Of a stretch of 64,000 bases of DNA, positions 1 to 9,162 are shown piece by piece. Made by a program: the position numbers and the translations under genes. Source of the DNA: Amyloporia xantha. Its lineage: Eukaryota > Basidiomycota > Agaricomycetes > Polyporales > Adustoporiaceae. Positions within the stretch are counted from its first letter, which is position 1. The number at the start of each line of letters is the position of its first letter. The notes beneath the pieces are model-generated. The model was not told the DNA's origin, ran no database searches, and saw nothing but the letters and a program-made list of their open reading frames with translations. Location of the stretch: contig JAYKKR010000012.1 in the NCBI GenBank assembly GCA_036971615.1, forward strand, positions 434,001 through 498,000, written 5' to 3'.

Positions 1-1419
1 CAGCTGCAAATATAGAAGGACTTACCTGACCACCGAACGGAGCATGTACGTGAGCAGCATCTTTCGCAGAGCATCAGGATATTGAGAGCATTTCCAATAG
101 ATTGGGAAAGGAACTGACCACCAACTACAAAAACATGTCCCTCTCCGAACTTGTCCACCATGCGTTCGTGCGGCCTGAACTGCTATTTAGATGTGCTCAC
201 CGTATGAGATACGAGAAGCTCACTTATATTCCGACAAAAAATTGATGTCGCCTATTTCTAGATCGTCTCTATGCGTCGCGGCGTGGAGCACCTTCACCAA
301 TTCCTCACGATTTGCGACTGCCTTCTGGAAGTCTACGTGTCCTCCAAGCATCAGGTAGTATATATCGTTGTCTTTTGTAGGGCGCAGATTCACACTATGG
401 CGAAATGTATCATAAGCGGGTTGCCTGTCTCAGCGGACACGCAGGTTTGACCCACAATATTGTCTCCATGTCTCCCCACGAGTGCCAGTGCTGAGGTAAG
501 GTTTTAGCTCACATCATCCGCGAGAATGGGACAATTCGCTCACTTCTTTATCTAATCCTCGGATCTCGAGGTCTCCAATGATAAAATGCTCGCTATTACC
601 ACGTGCATTGCCAAGGAAAGAGAGGCCTAGCTGCTTTCGTACGACCCCTGAGCATGGAATAAGTCATTGGTACCTACACGAAATAGCAAGGGTGCAAACC
701 TCGTGCGCCGTCGGTTCCTATAAGCCAGCGAGACACAATAGTGTCAGCTGTCTCTTTATCTCCGTCTCTCTTAACCACATGGGCCACGACTTGGTCCCCG
801 CGCTGTTCAAAACGGCACAGTTCTACACCAAGCTCGACGTGGCATCCGTACTTCGCCAAATGAGAGCGGAAGATAGCCTCTGAATATTCCTGTCCTAACA
901 CAGCATTGTTGACCTATGGGGATCAAGAACAAGTGCGGTAAATATGCAGGAAATACTATGAGTCACGTAAAAAGAATGTACATATGGGTTCGACGGCGTA
1001 GGTTCTACCGGAGGATCCACCTGGAACGTGATGAGGTTCTCTCTTCCGCCTGGCAGCTTGTAAAGGCGCATCGGCAGGTATGAATGTGCCCTCTCTTGCA
1101 TGTCAGACCAAACACCCAAAGTGCGGTACAGCTCCTGGGAACGAGGCTGCAAATGACGCATAGTGCGGTCAATGAGCCGATGAAAATTTGGAACGACGAG
1201 TTAAACTACCATGATTCCTGCGCCGCGCTGGCCGACACGCGCTCTATCTCCTCTTTTTCTATCACCCGCACGGGTATCCCATTCTTGAGGAGGGTGAGGG
1301 CAAGGATAAGGCCTGAGGGGCCTGCGCCGACCTACAACGCCGCTCAATCAGTACAGATCCTTTTCAAAAAATAACATTGCACGTACGATCAGAACTGGAT
1401 TGGCGAAATTGGCGACCAT
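1..1419 (-). pseudogene. FAD-dependent aromatic monooxygenase, copy A (3' end outside window, frameshifted)
   Basis: This is a phenol 2-monooxygenase-like flavoprotein of the family that hydroxylates aromatic rings with NADPH and O2. The start at 1419 gives MVANFANPVLI and is followed by a GTACGT donor. Exon 2 (1210-1331) carries the FAD dinucleotide motif GAGPSG. Later exons carry PRSQELY (about 1150), LGQEYSEAIFRSHL (about 890), WLIGTDGARG, HWHSWGDMETIL (about 470), a LEIGDINFLSEYK segment (about 230) and the FAD GD-type motif DAAHVHAPFGGQ (about 30-60). The catalytic C-terminal half runs off the window. Exon 2 is 122 nt, against 120 nt in copies D and E. The two extra bases near 1243-1250 throw VGQRGAGI out of frame, so the gene is probably dead unless the indel is an assembly error. 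Copy D is its closest relative. Confidence 0.8.
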
Positions 1420-1501
1420 TGTGAAAGTACTTCAGCAGCTAGGCAACAGAGTGATCAACACCAGCCAGAAATCGACTGGCCCGACCTGAGGCGAACCACG
1501 A

Positions 1502-1508
1502 ATTTATA
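1502..1508 (-). promoter_or_regulatory. TATA-like box upstream of copy A
   Basis: TATAAAT reads on the minus strand about 85 bp upstream of the copy A start codon. The aligned position in intact copy D reads GTTTAACTG instead, so the box is not shared. The sequence match is clear. The promoter role is inferred. Confidence 0.35.
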
Positions 1509-1812
1509 CGGCAGCGCTTATGAGACACAGCTCGAAGGCGTAAGATCCAGACCTAAGGGCAACTGCGGAGAATTCATAGCTAGAAGCCGTTGGTCATCAG
1601 ATGACTTGTTGATTCGTTACAAAGCGTAGCTGAGCGAGGTCAGGCTTGCAGCTCGGGTCCGAAGCGGCCAATGAGCAGAATACACGGATCATACAAGATG
1701 GGCTACAGAGCGGGAGAATCAGTCGGACTCCATTGTGCTCCGAACTTCCTGTAAACGAGGTCGATAATCACGGCCCATTCCCGCATCATGACAACTATCA
1801 CAAAATGGAATC

Positions 1813-2130
1813 TCACTGTTCAATCGGCGTCCCCAGGAGAATGCGTCCGGGATATATTCTGAAACCCTCTGAGCCGAATAAAATACCACCTACACCGCGC
1901 TTCTATGTCCATGAAATCAGATGAATTTACCTGGCAATTCGGTACTCGAACTATAACTGATTCCAAATGGTTTCGACCCTGCGCAGCCGTATTAAACCGC
2001 ATAACGGCTCGGAAGTGCTCCTCGGGGAATTGATGGAGTGGTCTTGACAGGGGAATCTAGGAAGAATGTAATGATAAATTCCACCCAGCCTGGCATGTTG
2101 TAAACATGCATCAGCCATGGAGCTGGAGTG
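1813..2130 (-). pseudogene. FAD monooxygenase relic, copy B (internally deleted, E-type)
   Basis: Two pieces of an E-type monooxygenase survive. At 1813-1890 the last codons read GGILFGSEGF...GTPIEQ and end at the same stop position as copy E (GGILLGPEGL...EIPIEK). At about 2029-2130 an exon-3 fragment reads APWLMHVYNMPGW.EFIITF and DSPVKTTPS, close to E's MRVYKMPCGVEPIITF and DPPVKTTPS. Exons 4-10, about 1.5 kb, are gone. Exons 1-2 are missing because the exon-3 fragment is joined directly to DNA that lies upstream of the start codon in copies C and F. It is a recombination relic and cannot encode the enzyme. Confidence 0.75.
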
Positions 2131-2545
2131 AAATGGCCCAAAAATAGTTGCCGGCGAGACGCGTCACTTCCACGAATTCTACTGCCGACGTCCACACATC
2201 GCGCTGAATACTTCGGCCGATGGAAGGAACAAGCAAAATGCAGCAAGTCCCAGGCCTGGCCAGAACTATCAATGAGCGTTCCAATGGCATCAGTCCGTTC
2301 GTTGGAACCATCAATACCATGTGGCTTACCGACGGAACGTATAGTCTTGACTGAAGCGTCATTGCGCAGCATTATATGAAAGAAGATGTCAACTGTTGTT
2401 TTATAATCAGCGACGCTGATACGAGTGTGGGTCGAGTCATACCAATTGCAAACGTTGGCAATCCACATGACTGGTTCCTATCTGACATACTTGATTGATA
2501 CACAATGAGCCTGGGAGAAAGAAGGCCAGCTTACTTGGAGCTCAT
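2131..2545. repeat. Duplicated 5'-flank segment, copy 1 (next to relic B)
   Basis: This stretch aligns with 6217-6657 and 17090-17525, the 5' flanks of copies C and F. Shared landmarks are a CCCAAAAATA..TTGCC run, TCACTTC.ACGAATYYACTGCCGA, and a final GCTTACTTGGAGCTCATTCTTATG. No open reading frame is conserved among the three, so it is read as duplicated promoter or intergenic DNA. Confidence 0.65.
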
Positions 2546-3677
2546 TCTTATGTTTCAGTATGTATATCGTGCCTGCATGCTCCGAGCCTGAGTCTTCTTC
2601 ATCAAGGTGCAAGTGGAATTGTATGATATATGTATGGACTACGTTACGGGTCAATATAGCAGTGTAGAATCGCCCTGTGAAGTTAGATTCACCGACTGGG
2701 CGTATGTGGAGGTGCAGAGGAGGTTGATGGTGCTAACGTTAGCTAACGTTCAGAAGCGTCGCCTGTGTCCGATTCTTATCAGATAAGATATTGTCTCTCA
2801 CGTTTACATAACCTACGCCTAAGTCTATCAGATAAGATGGGTTTGTCACGCTAGCGCTCATCCCTCGGTATCCGTCGGATTCCGTCCAGTCAAGCGGGTG
2901 GCAAGATTCCAGATCTTGACCCTACGTACCCCCCATATTCAATACCATTTGGGGCCTGGGGTCCTGGCATCCGAACTTTCTGACCAGGCCGATGAACTTC
3001 CTGACACAGACCACCATTTCACTATGTATTTCACAGGCTTGTTTGGAAATACATAAAAGGTGACAATGAGACCAAAGAATGGTCTTCCCTAGTCCCGAGG
3101 AACCATAGCTACTTGATTTTCTGCTCATGAATACTAGCCGCCCGGGAAGGGGCCAGTGGTCAGCAGAAAGTTGCGGCGAGAACTCGCGAGCCAGCGTAAG
3201 GACAATATATAAAATACAATTTACATACATACGTTGTCAGTTTGGCCAAGCGGTTTGTTGAAGTGCTTTTTTAGCATGGCGCACGCAGGACGGGGGTTCG
3301 ATCCAGAGTCATGTCGTGAGTTTAGTACTTCTTGTCGTTATATGCCAGCGTATCGAGTATTCGAGTATTCGAAACTCGTTCTGGGGTCCTATCTGAACTT
3401 TAGGGTACCTAGGGTCGAAACTTTTAGTTTTGCCACCCGCTTGCGTCCAGTACTTAGTGGAGTGAAGTCCTACAACCGAAATTGCAATTCCCTACATGCG
3501 AATTTCACATACTGTATTTACATGGGCCAAGATCTAGATAACTGGGTCAACGCGTTTCGTTTTATCTAAGGTGGACTCATCCTCCGTGACATGTCCATGT
3601 GAACAATTATACGCAGGAGTAGCATGATCTGTCATAATATACAGTAACATCTCTGCACTTCAGATACACAACTTCTA
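2546..3677. other. Intergenic insert of block 1, no protein gene recognised
   Basis: About 1.1 kb is present between relic B and copy C but has no counterpart between E and F. It holds a tRNA-like A/B-box pair at 3237-3306, two CTATCAGATAAG-type motifs at 2775-2787 and 2825-2836, and a small palindrome TAACGTTAGCTAACGTT near 2735. The open frames are short and match nothing I recognise. Confidence 0.5.
3234..3312 (+). repeat. tRNA-like sequence, possible SINE head
   Basis: An A-box-like TGGCCAAGCGG (about 3242-3252) is followed about 45 nt later by a B-box GGTTCGATCC (about 3296-3305), the spacing expected of a type II tRNA such as Leu or Ser. The T-stem does not pair (GGGGG against CAGAG), the D-stem is incomplete, and the only anticodon-like loop is UUUUUUA. 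It is therefore not called a functional tRNA. A tRNA-derived SINE head or a decayed tRNA is more likely. Confidence 0.35.
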
Positions 3678-3752
3678 CTGTACGGTACGAGCTGAATCGA
3701 GGCGCCGAAGATGCTGTCAAAGTAGCGTTTAACGCCGCTTGAGTCATAGAGA
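3678..3752 (-). pseudogene. Relic of a D-type monooxygenase last exon
   Basis: On the minus strand this reads YDSSGVKRYFDSIFGAS, against YDLGGVKRYFNGVLSAF at the end of copy D. The DNA also aligns past the stop (TTCTACTGTACGG is shared with 9161-9173). Only about 75 bp of the final exon remains, 43 bp beyond the stop codon of copy C. It shows that at least one more A/D-type copy once lay here. Confidence 0.6.
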
Positions 3753-3794
3753 ATACGCTGCTTTACATGACTATGACAAATAAGATATAAAGTC

Positions 3795-6112
3795 TCACTG
3801 TCCATGGCCAGTTGCAGTAGCCGAGAAAACACCTCTGAAATACTTCTCCATACCTGCCGGCGCGAACGTGATCCCACCGATAACGCCATCAGGCCTGACT
3901 ATCACGGCCGTAGGCTGCTCACCAGACACAGCGTAGCCCTCGTATGCATATCCATGCTGATCAATCAGCGTACCTGCAGCATCGACCCCAACCGAGCCAC
4001 TGCGCCCATCCTTGGGGAAAATGACTACACAGTGAATGAGGTCGCGAGGGTACGCCTTCAGACATCCGAGCATGGAGTCGATCTTGGCGCTGTCGCCCAT
4101 GAAAAGGAGCACTGTGTGGCGCGAAGGGTGGAAGATCTGGAAGAGGGTGATAGGCTCCGAGGTACCGCCCGCATTGTCTCCTTCGAGTATCGGCAAGAGG
4201 CCAGAAGCATCGGGCGCCCTGTCCCCAGCGCGAATGCCGTGTCCGCCCTCGTACGAGTTCGACATTAAGGTTTGCTTGTCATCGATGGTGGCAACCGTGC
4301 GCTCGTCGACGACTATCGAGCTCCACCGATAGTTGACACCGAGCTGCAGGAGCGGCCCGCCTCTGCGCCAAGCCGAGACGTCAGCACCGTCGGCCTTGCT
4401 CTTGATCGTCTTGTTCAGCAGCTCACTTGTCTTCTTGAGCATTTCGGCGATCACTGGGAGACGTTCTTCAGAGTATGTTGACAGCAGGGACGGCGAGGCT
4501 AAGCCTTTCTCGACCAGCGCCAGCTTCCAGCCGAGATTGAACTATGATCAAGGCAGGTGTCAGAATAATGCCAACGATGAAATACGGCTCGTGGGATGGT
4601 ACGAACAGAATCCTGGATGCTCGAGTTGAGCCCCTACATACGACAGAAGAAGCATGGTCAGACATCATAGATTTGGATACTGAATAGTGTCTCACCTGAG
4701 CGCCTGTAGGACTGTGCACATGGGCAGCGTCTGCGGACCACGAACATCAATGTCATATATGAAGAGCTTCGCACCATGTGGACACACCTCCAGCAACGAA
4801 GACCCGCCCCTCGCCGAACCTATCCACCATCCGGATATTGGGTCTGCGAGTTCGAATTTCATCAGCTCTAGAGCATGCTCAAACCAAAGCGACATCGCAT
4901 ACTAACCTATATGCAGAGATCCACATGATCTTCTCTAATTCTAAGTCGTCCCGCGTCGTGGAAGAGCGGAGAAGTTTGACCAATTCGTCGCGATCGGCCA
5001 GTACTTTGTCGTGATCTATTTGACCGCCGGCGACCATGGCGAATGCGCCCTCGTCATCCGTAGCCCGGAGCATCATTCTAACGCGTCAAAATATCGATGA
5101 CGGCACAATCAGCGTTTATGAAAGCATAACGAGGATAACCACTCACAGTTGGGTTGACGCGTCTCCCCACTGGTGCCAATACTATATGAATGCGTAAGCG
5201 CAGCCTCTCAAGAAGTACGACAGAGTGACATGGACTTACATCACCATGTAAGCCCTTTATCTGTACGTCACCGATAATCAAGTGTTGCTCCGGTCCACGT
5301 GTCTCCCCAGGAAAGCTCAGCCCCAGCTGCTTGCGTACGACACCTGCATGTCAGGCGGCATGATAAGAACAGAGCACTTAACATAGTGGAGGCGTCTTAC
5401 CTCTGGCGCCGTCTGTGCCCACAAGCCAGCGAGCTCTCACGGTCTCGGGGACCTCCTTGCCTTCGACCTTCTTGATAATGTGCGCGACGACATGGTCGGC
5501 ATGTTGCTCAAAGGAACGCAGTTCCACGCCAAGTTCCACGTGGCAATCGTATATGCCCAAATGATCGCGCAGGATGCCTTCAGCCATATTTTGACCAAGG
5601 AGACGTACGTTTGGCTGCAACACAATCAGTCAGCCACCCAACCTGCACAATGAACTTCACGCAAGTCGGCGTGTACTCACATATGGAAGGGAGGGAGTAG
5701 CATCGACCGTAGGCACTACGTGAAACGTCTTGAGTGGTTCGACGCCACCAGGCAGCTTGTACATCCGAATTTGCGGAGGTCGACGTGCCTGAGCATGGAT
5801 ATCTGGCAAAACGCCAAGGAAATTGTACAGTTCTTGCGAGCGCGGCTCAAGTCGCACAGTATGTTTGAGCGGTCCAGTAAGAACGGAAACCAGTCTTGCA
5901 ACACTTACCGAAATTCCTGCACCGCGCTGGCCGATATGATAGGTCAGCTCCTTGTCGATGATGCGAACAGGTATCCCATTCTTCAGCAAGGTCAACGCAA
6001 GCACAAGGCCTGAGGGACCAGCGCCGGCCTGCATAATGATCATATAGCGCAGGTCGACCTTCATAGATGGCGTACTTACTATGAGGACTGGGATCGGTGA
6101 CTGGGAAGACAT
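3795..6112 (-). CDS. FAD-dependent aromatic monooxygenase, copy C (phenol 2-monooxygenase-like)
   Basis: This is an intact model of about 11 exons. The start at 6112 (MSSQSPIPVLI) matches copy F and lies 62 bp below a TATA box. The domains in order are: an N-terminal FAD-binding Rossmann fold with GAGPSG (exon 2) and GQRGAGI; PRSQELYNFLGV; LGQNMAEGILRDHL; the WLVGTDGARG motif (exon 4); a substrate-side segment KQLGLSFPGETRG; YWHQWGD (exon 6); the second FAD motif in RMVDRFGEGRVFVAG/DAAHVHSPTGAQ, split over exons 8-9; and a thioredoxin-fold phenol-hydroxylase C-terminal dimerisation domain (LGVNYRWSSIVVD to VIVRPDGVIGG). It probably hydroxylates a phenolic substrate in the cytosol, but the substrate cannot be read from sequence. 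Copy F is nearly identical, including in its introns. Confidence 0.85.
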
Positions 6113-6173
6113 GGCTTGAGATCTCGAAGGTGACTTAAAAAGTTGTGATGGCAGGATCAACCTCACGTCGTGT

Positions 6174-6182
6174 CTTATATAT
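6174..6182 (-). promoter_or_regulatory. TATA box of monooxygenase copy C
   Basis: ATATATAAG on the minus strand lies 62 bp upstream of the start codon. The same box at the same distance is found before copy F, so the core promoter was duplicated with the gene. Confidence 0.55.
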
Positions 6183-6216
6183 CCCTCGTCCTGCTCTGGC
6201 GCTGAAATAAAAGAAC

Positions 6217-6657
6217 CCAAAAATAATTGCCAGTGAGGCGAGTCACTTCACGAATCTATTGCCGATGACCACGCGTCGTGCTGAATAGTTCGGCTAATAT
6301 AGGTAACAAGTGAAATGAAGTGGCGGCATAGCCATCAGGTCTGTCAACGAGCGTTTCATTGGCATCAGTATCAGTCTTTTCATTTAAGATCGTCAATGCG
6401 GTACGTCTTACTGACGGATTCGTGTGGTCGTGACCTGAGCATTGTTGCATGGCGCCTCTGACAGTGCTTAACCGTAGACAAGAGAATGTCGGACTGTTGT
6501 CTTATGGTCAGCGACGCTGCTGCAATGTAACAAGTGTAGGACATACCAAATACTTGTCTTGGTGATTCATATGACTGAGTAGTGCGTGTACCTAACACGT
6601 TTCAGGACTCCATCGGTATTCAACGAGCCTGAGAGAAAGTGGTTCAGCTTACTTGGA
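6217..6657. repeat. Duplicated 5'-flank segment, copy 2 (upstream of copy C)
   Basis: It is homologous to 2131-2545 and 17090-17525. The homology resumes after the MITE-like insertion at 7146 and continues to about 7460 (shared CGTCGAGGTCGCTCTCATCG at 7212 and 17599). Confidence 0.6.
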
Positions 6658-7145
6658 GTGTAGGGGGCAGAATTGTTTCGAGCCTTCTGCCAACTGCCGC
6701 CGGCAGTATGGCAAATGCCACCCTCGGCAGAAATTGGCAGAAGAATTTCTGTGCTTTTTCGTGTTTGTTTTCGCTCCCTAAAAGGGGGAGATTGCTTGTC
6801 GGCATTTGAAGCAGACTTCCCAAATTTGGTCATAAACATAATATAAACTACCAAATGGAGCATGTGTGACACAATTATTAAATCAATCGACCCCATTTGA
6901 GCGGTACGCAGTCACCTTAAGCCGGAATTGTAATGGCTTTCGACTAGGAACTACTTGAAATCTCCCGCTCAAAGTTTGTGCGCTGAAAATAGGCTCAAAA
7001 ACCTGCCTGCATGGGCCTGAATGCCTCATGTAGGCCTAGTACTGCCAGGTTTCTGCCAACATCTGCATTTGTTCTGCCAAATGCCGCGGCAATTGCCGCT
7101 TTGGCAGAAATACGTGGCTTAATGGCAGACATCTGCCAACCACAC
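6658..7145. mobile_element. MITE-like non-autonomous element, 488 bp
   Basis: The ends form an imperfect 13-bp inverted repeat, GTGTAGGGGGCAG on the left and CTGCCAACCACAC on the right, matching at 10 of 13. About 100-150 bp at each end is packed with TTCTGCCAA/TTGGCAGAA-type subterminal repeats, while the middle has none. No transposase frame is present. The same site is empty at about 2537 (relic B flank) and 17525 (copy F flank), so the insertion came after the block duplication. No clear target-site duplication was found. Subterminal repeats of this sort suggest a hAT-type parent, but this is an inference. Confidence 0.6.
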
Positions 7146-7460
7146 TTACTATCATCACTGAATGCGATGCCTGCATCCCGCGTAGGACGCTCTTCTTGTC
7201 CCTAAACGACGCCGTCGAGGTCGCTCTCATCGTAAGCAAAATTAGGTGACGCGAGCGCAGCACAACGTCGACCTTGTGATCACATAGAATTTGCAGACTA
7301 GTCGAGTCTGAAGGCGCAAGGGCGCACAGCAGAGCCGAACGCGTACGGCTATCTGTGTCTGTGGGCTTGGTCTCGTACGTACCCAGCCGGCAGAGGTCGC
7401 AGCACCGCAGGTATCGGACACGGCTAAATCCGAGGACCCACATCAGCCACCGGCGCTGCA

Positions 7461-9162
7461 AACTGCAAAGAGGATATTCAGTATAGGTATATTATTTCCT
7501 GATGTTTGCAAGCCATTCCTGACCCCAAACATCTCATCCAGGCTATCCATACATGTATACATGTACACAAAAGCAATTGAACTTACCTAATTTTGCCAAG
7601 TTTGCGGTCAAAGAAATCTTCGCTAATACCAGGGCCCAACCGAGGACCGTGGTCGATTACAGTCGGTGCTGCTCATAATTGACCTCCCGTACAGACCTAA
7701 AATAGCGCCCTTTGAGGAGGGACGCGAGTGCCTCGAGATTCACATTTTCTCCGACTTTAGCATTGACCTCGACAACTTACAATGTGAGTAGTCGGATTCT
7801 CAGCGAGTACTGTTCGTCGCGTCATTGATTTGAAAATTGGGAATCATACATGGTGCGGCACGGCAGTCAATCGAGCAAATTTAAAGCACCTCAGACTACA
7901 CACGTGATGAAATGATGTAGGCATAGTCATAGATGGTTAATGATGATTATAGTAACTCCCTGTTGGCTCGATCTCCGACGTGTCGCTGTCTCCGACTCTC
8001 TGATGCTTCTGCTCATGCCATGCATCAAGTAGCTTCCTCGAGTCTTTTTCCTATCGCGTTTGGCCATCTGGCAGTGGATGCCAAGAATCTGGATCATGTC
8101 ACATCGTCAGCTAGGTGGACGGCTCTCCTGTCTCAGCTATGGATCGACCGTCGGATCCCTCTGGTGAAAGATGGCGCAGGCCATTGTCTGCGTTGCCTTT
8201 GTGGCGGAGTGGACAGCTGACTCGGTCTCTGAGCACTGTGGGCCGTGTCCAGTTTAGTGGGCGATGCATGGCTCTTGTGCGTTTGACTCTCCCATGAGTC
8301 AGGGCATTAGACTGGCTCTTCCGCATACTTCCATTGACGTGCGCATTGGAGAACTCGTGGCGCTGCCATCCGATCCACGCGCATGGTCGTGATATAAAGC
8401 CCACTCAGACAGAGGTATGTCCATTTCCGCGGGCCGACTTGTGATGGACGCTGACCGTATGAGGGTTAGATTGCGTGTTTGCACAACAGCCGTCAAGTAC
8501 AGTGGACGGAGGGCAGTCCACACGCGCACGGACGTCACGTCAGTCATTAGGAACACGGCTAGGCCTGGAGCACTGATGCCCTGCCAGCGCCTCCTTCGCT
8601 CTTGTGGACAGCGCCGCCAAATCGCCTCGGTCAAATGGACGGCAATGGTTCTCGGTCGGACGTTTACATAGCGATTCGCCCTGCTGCTGCCGCATGGACG
8701 AAATTGGCCTAGACGACGTCGTGTTCGCGCTGGGGACGCCGGCTATAGAACGTCTGGAGTGCGAAAGGTACTGGTGAGCTCAACTTCGTGCAGTAAAACC
8801 GCATGCTGATGTGTCTTTTGAAGATGTCGTGTCCTAGTGCGACAGTGATGGGGCGCAGCCGGGTGTGACAGGCGTTCAGGTATGCCTATGAAGTCTAGTC
8901 TGGGACGAGAAGACGCCGACAGCATTATCCTCTGCAGGGCACTGCCTGATTCGGCGACACATATTTTCTGGGTACGTGAACATGCCAACGGTGTCAATGC
9001 CTCTCATAATACTTAAGACTCGTCTTCGACCTATTCATTCCAGGCGGCAACTTCTACTAGTAGGTCAGCCAGGGTTCCGCATTTCTTAGTTTCCAGTAGA
9101 TATAGCTCGTGAGATTACAATTTGACAACATGGAATCTTTACACTTCATATGCAAATAATTT
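7461..9162. other. Linker between the two monooxygenase blocks, no gene recognised
   Basis: This 1.7-kb stretch has short open frames on both strands. The most coding-like piece is on the plus strand at about 7675-7790, reading LLIIDLPYRPKIAPF then EEGRECLEIHIFSDF and ending at a GTGAGT donor. I could not place it in a family or link it to other exons. The stretch 8100-8720 looks GC-richer than its surroundings, with no domain I recognise. Confidence 0.4.

Noticed and set aside
3234..3312. A functional tRNA gene
   Set aside because: A and B boxes are present, but the T-stem and D-stem do not pair and no sensible anticodon arm for a Leu/Ser tRNA forms.
6567..6896. A minus-strand protein gene of about 109 codons
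   Set aside because: It lies inside the MITE-like element and its border. The frame has no homologue at the matching duplicated flanks.
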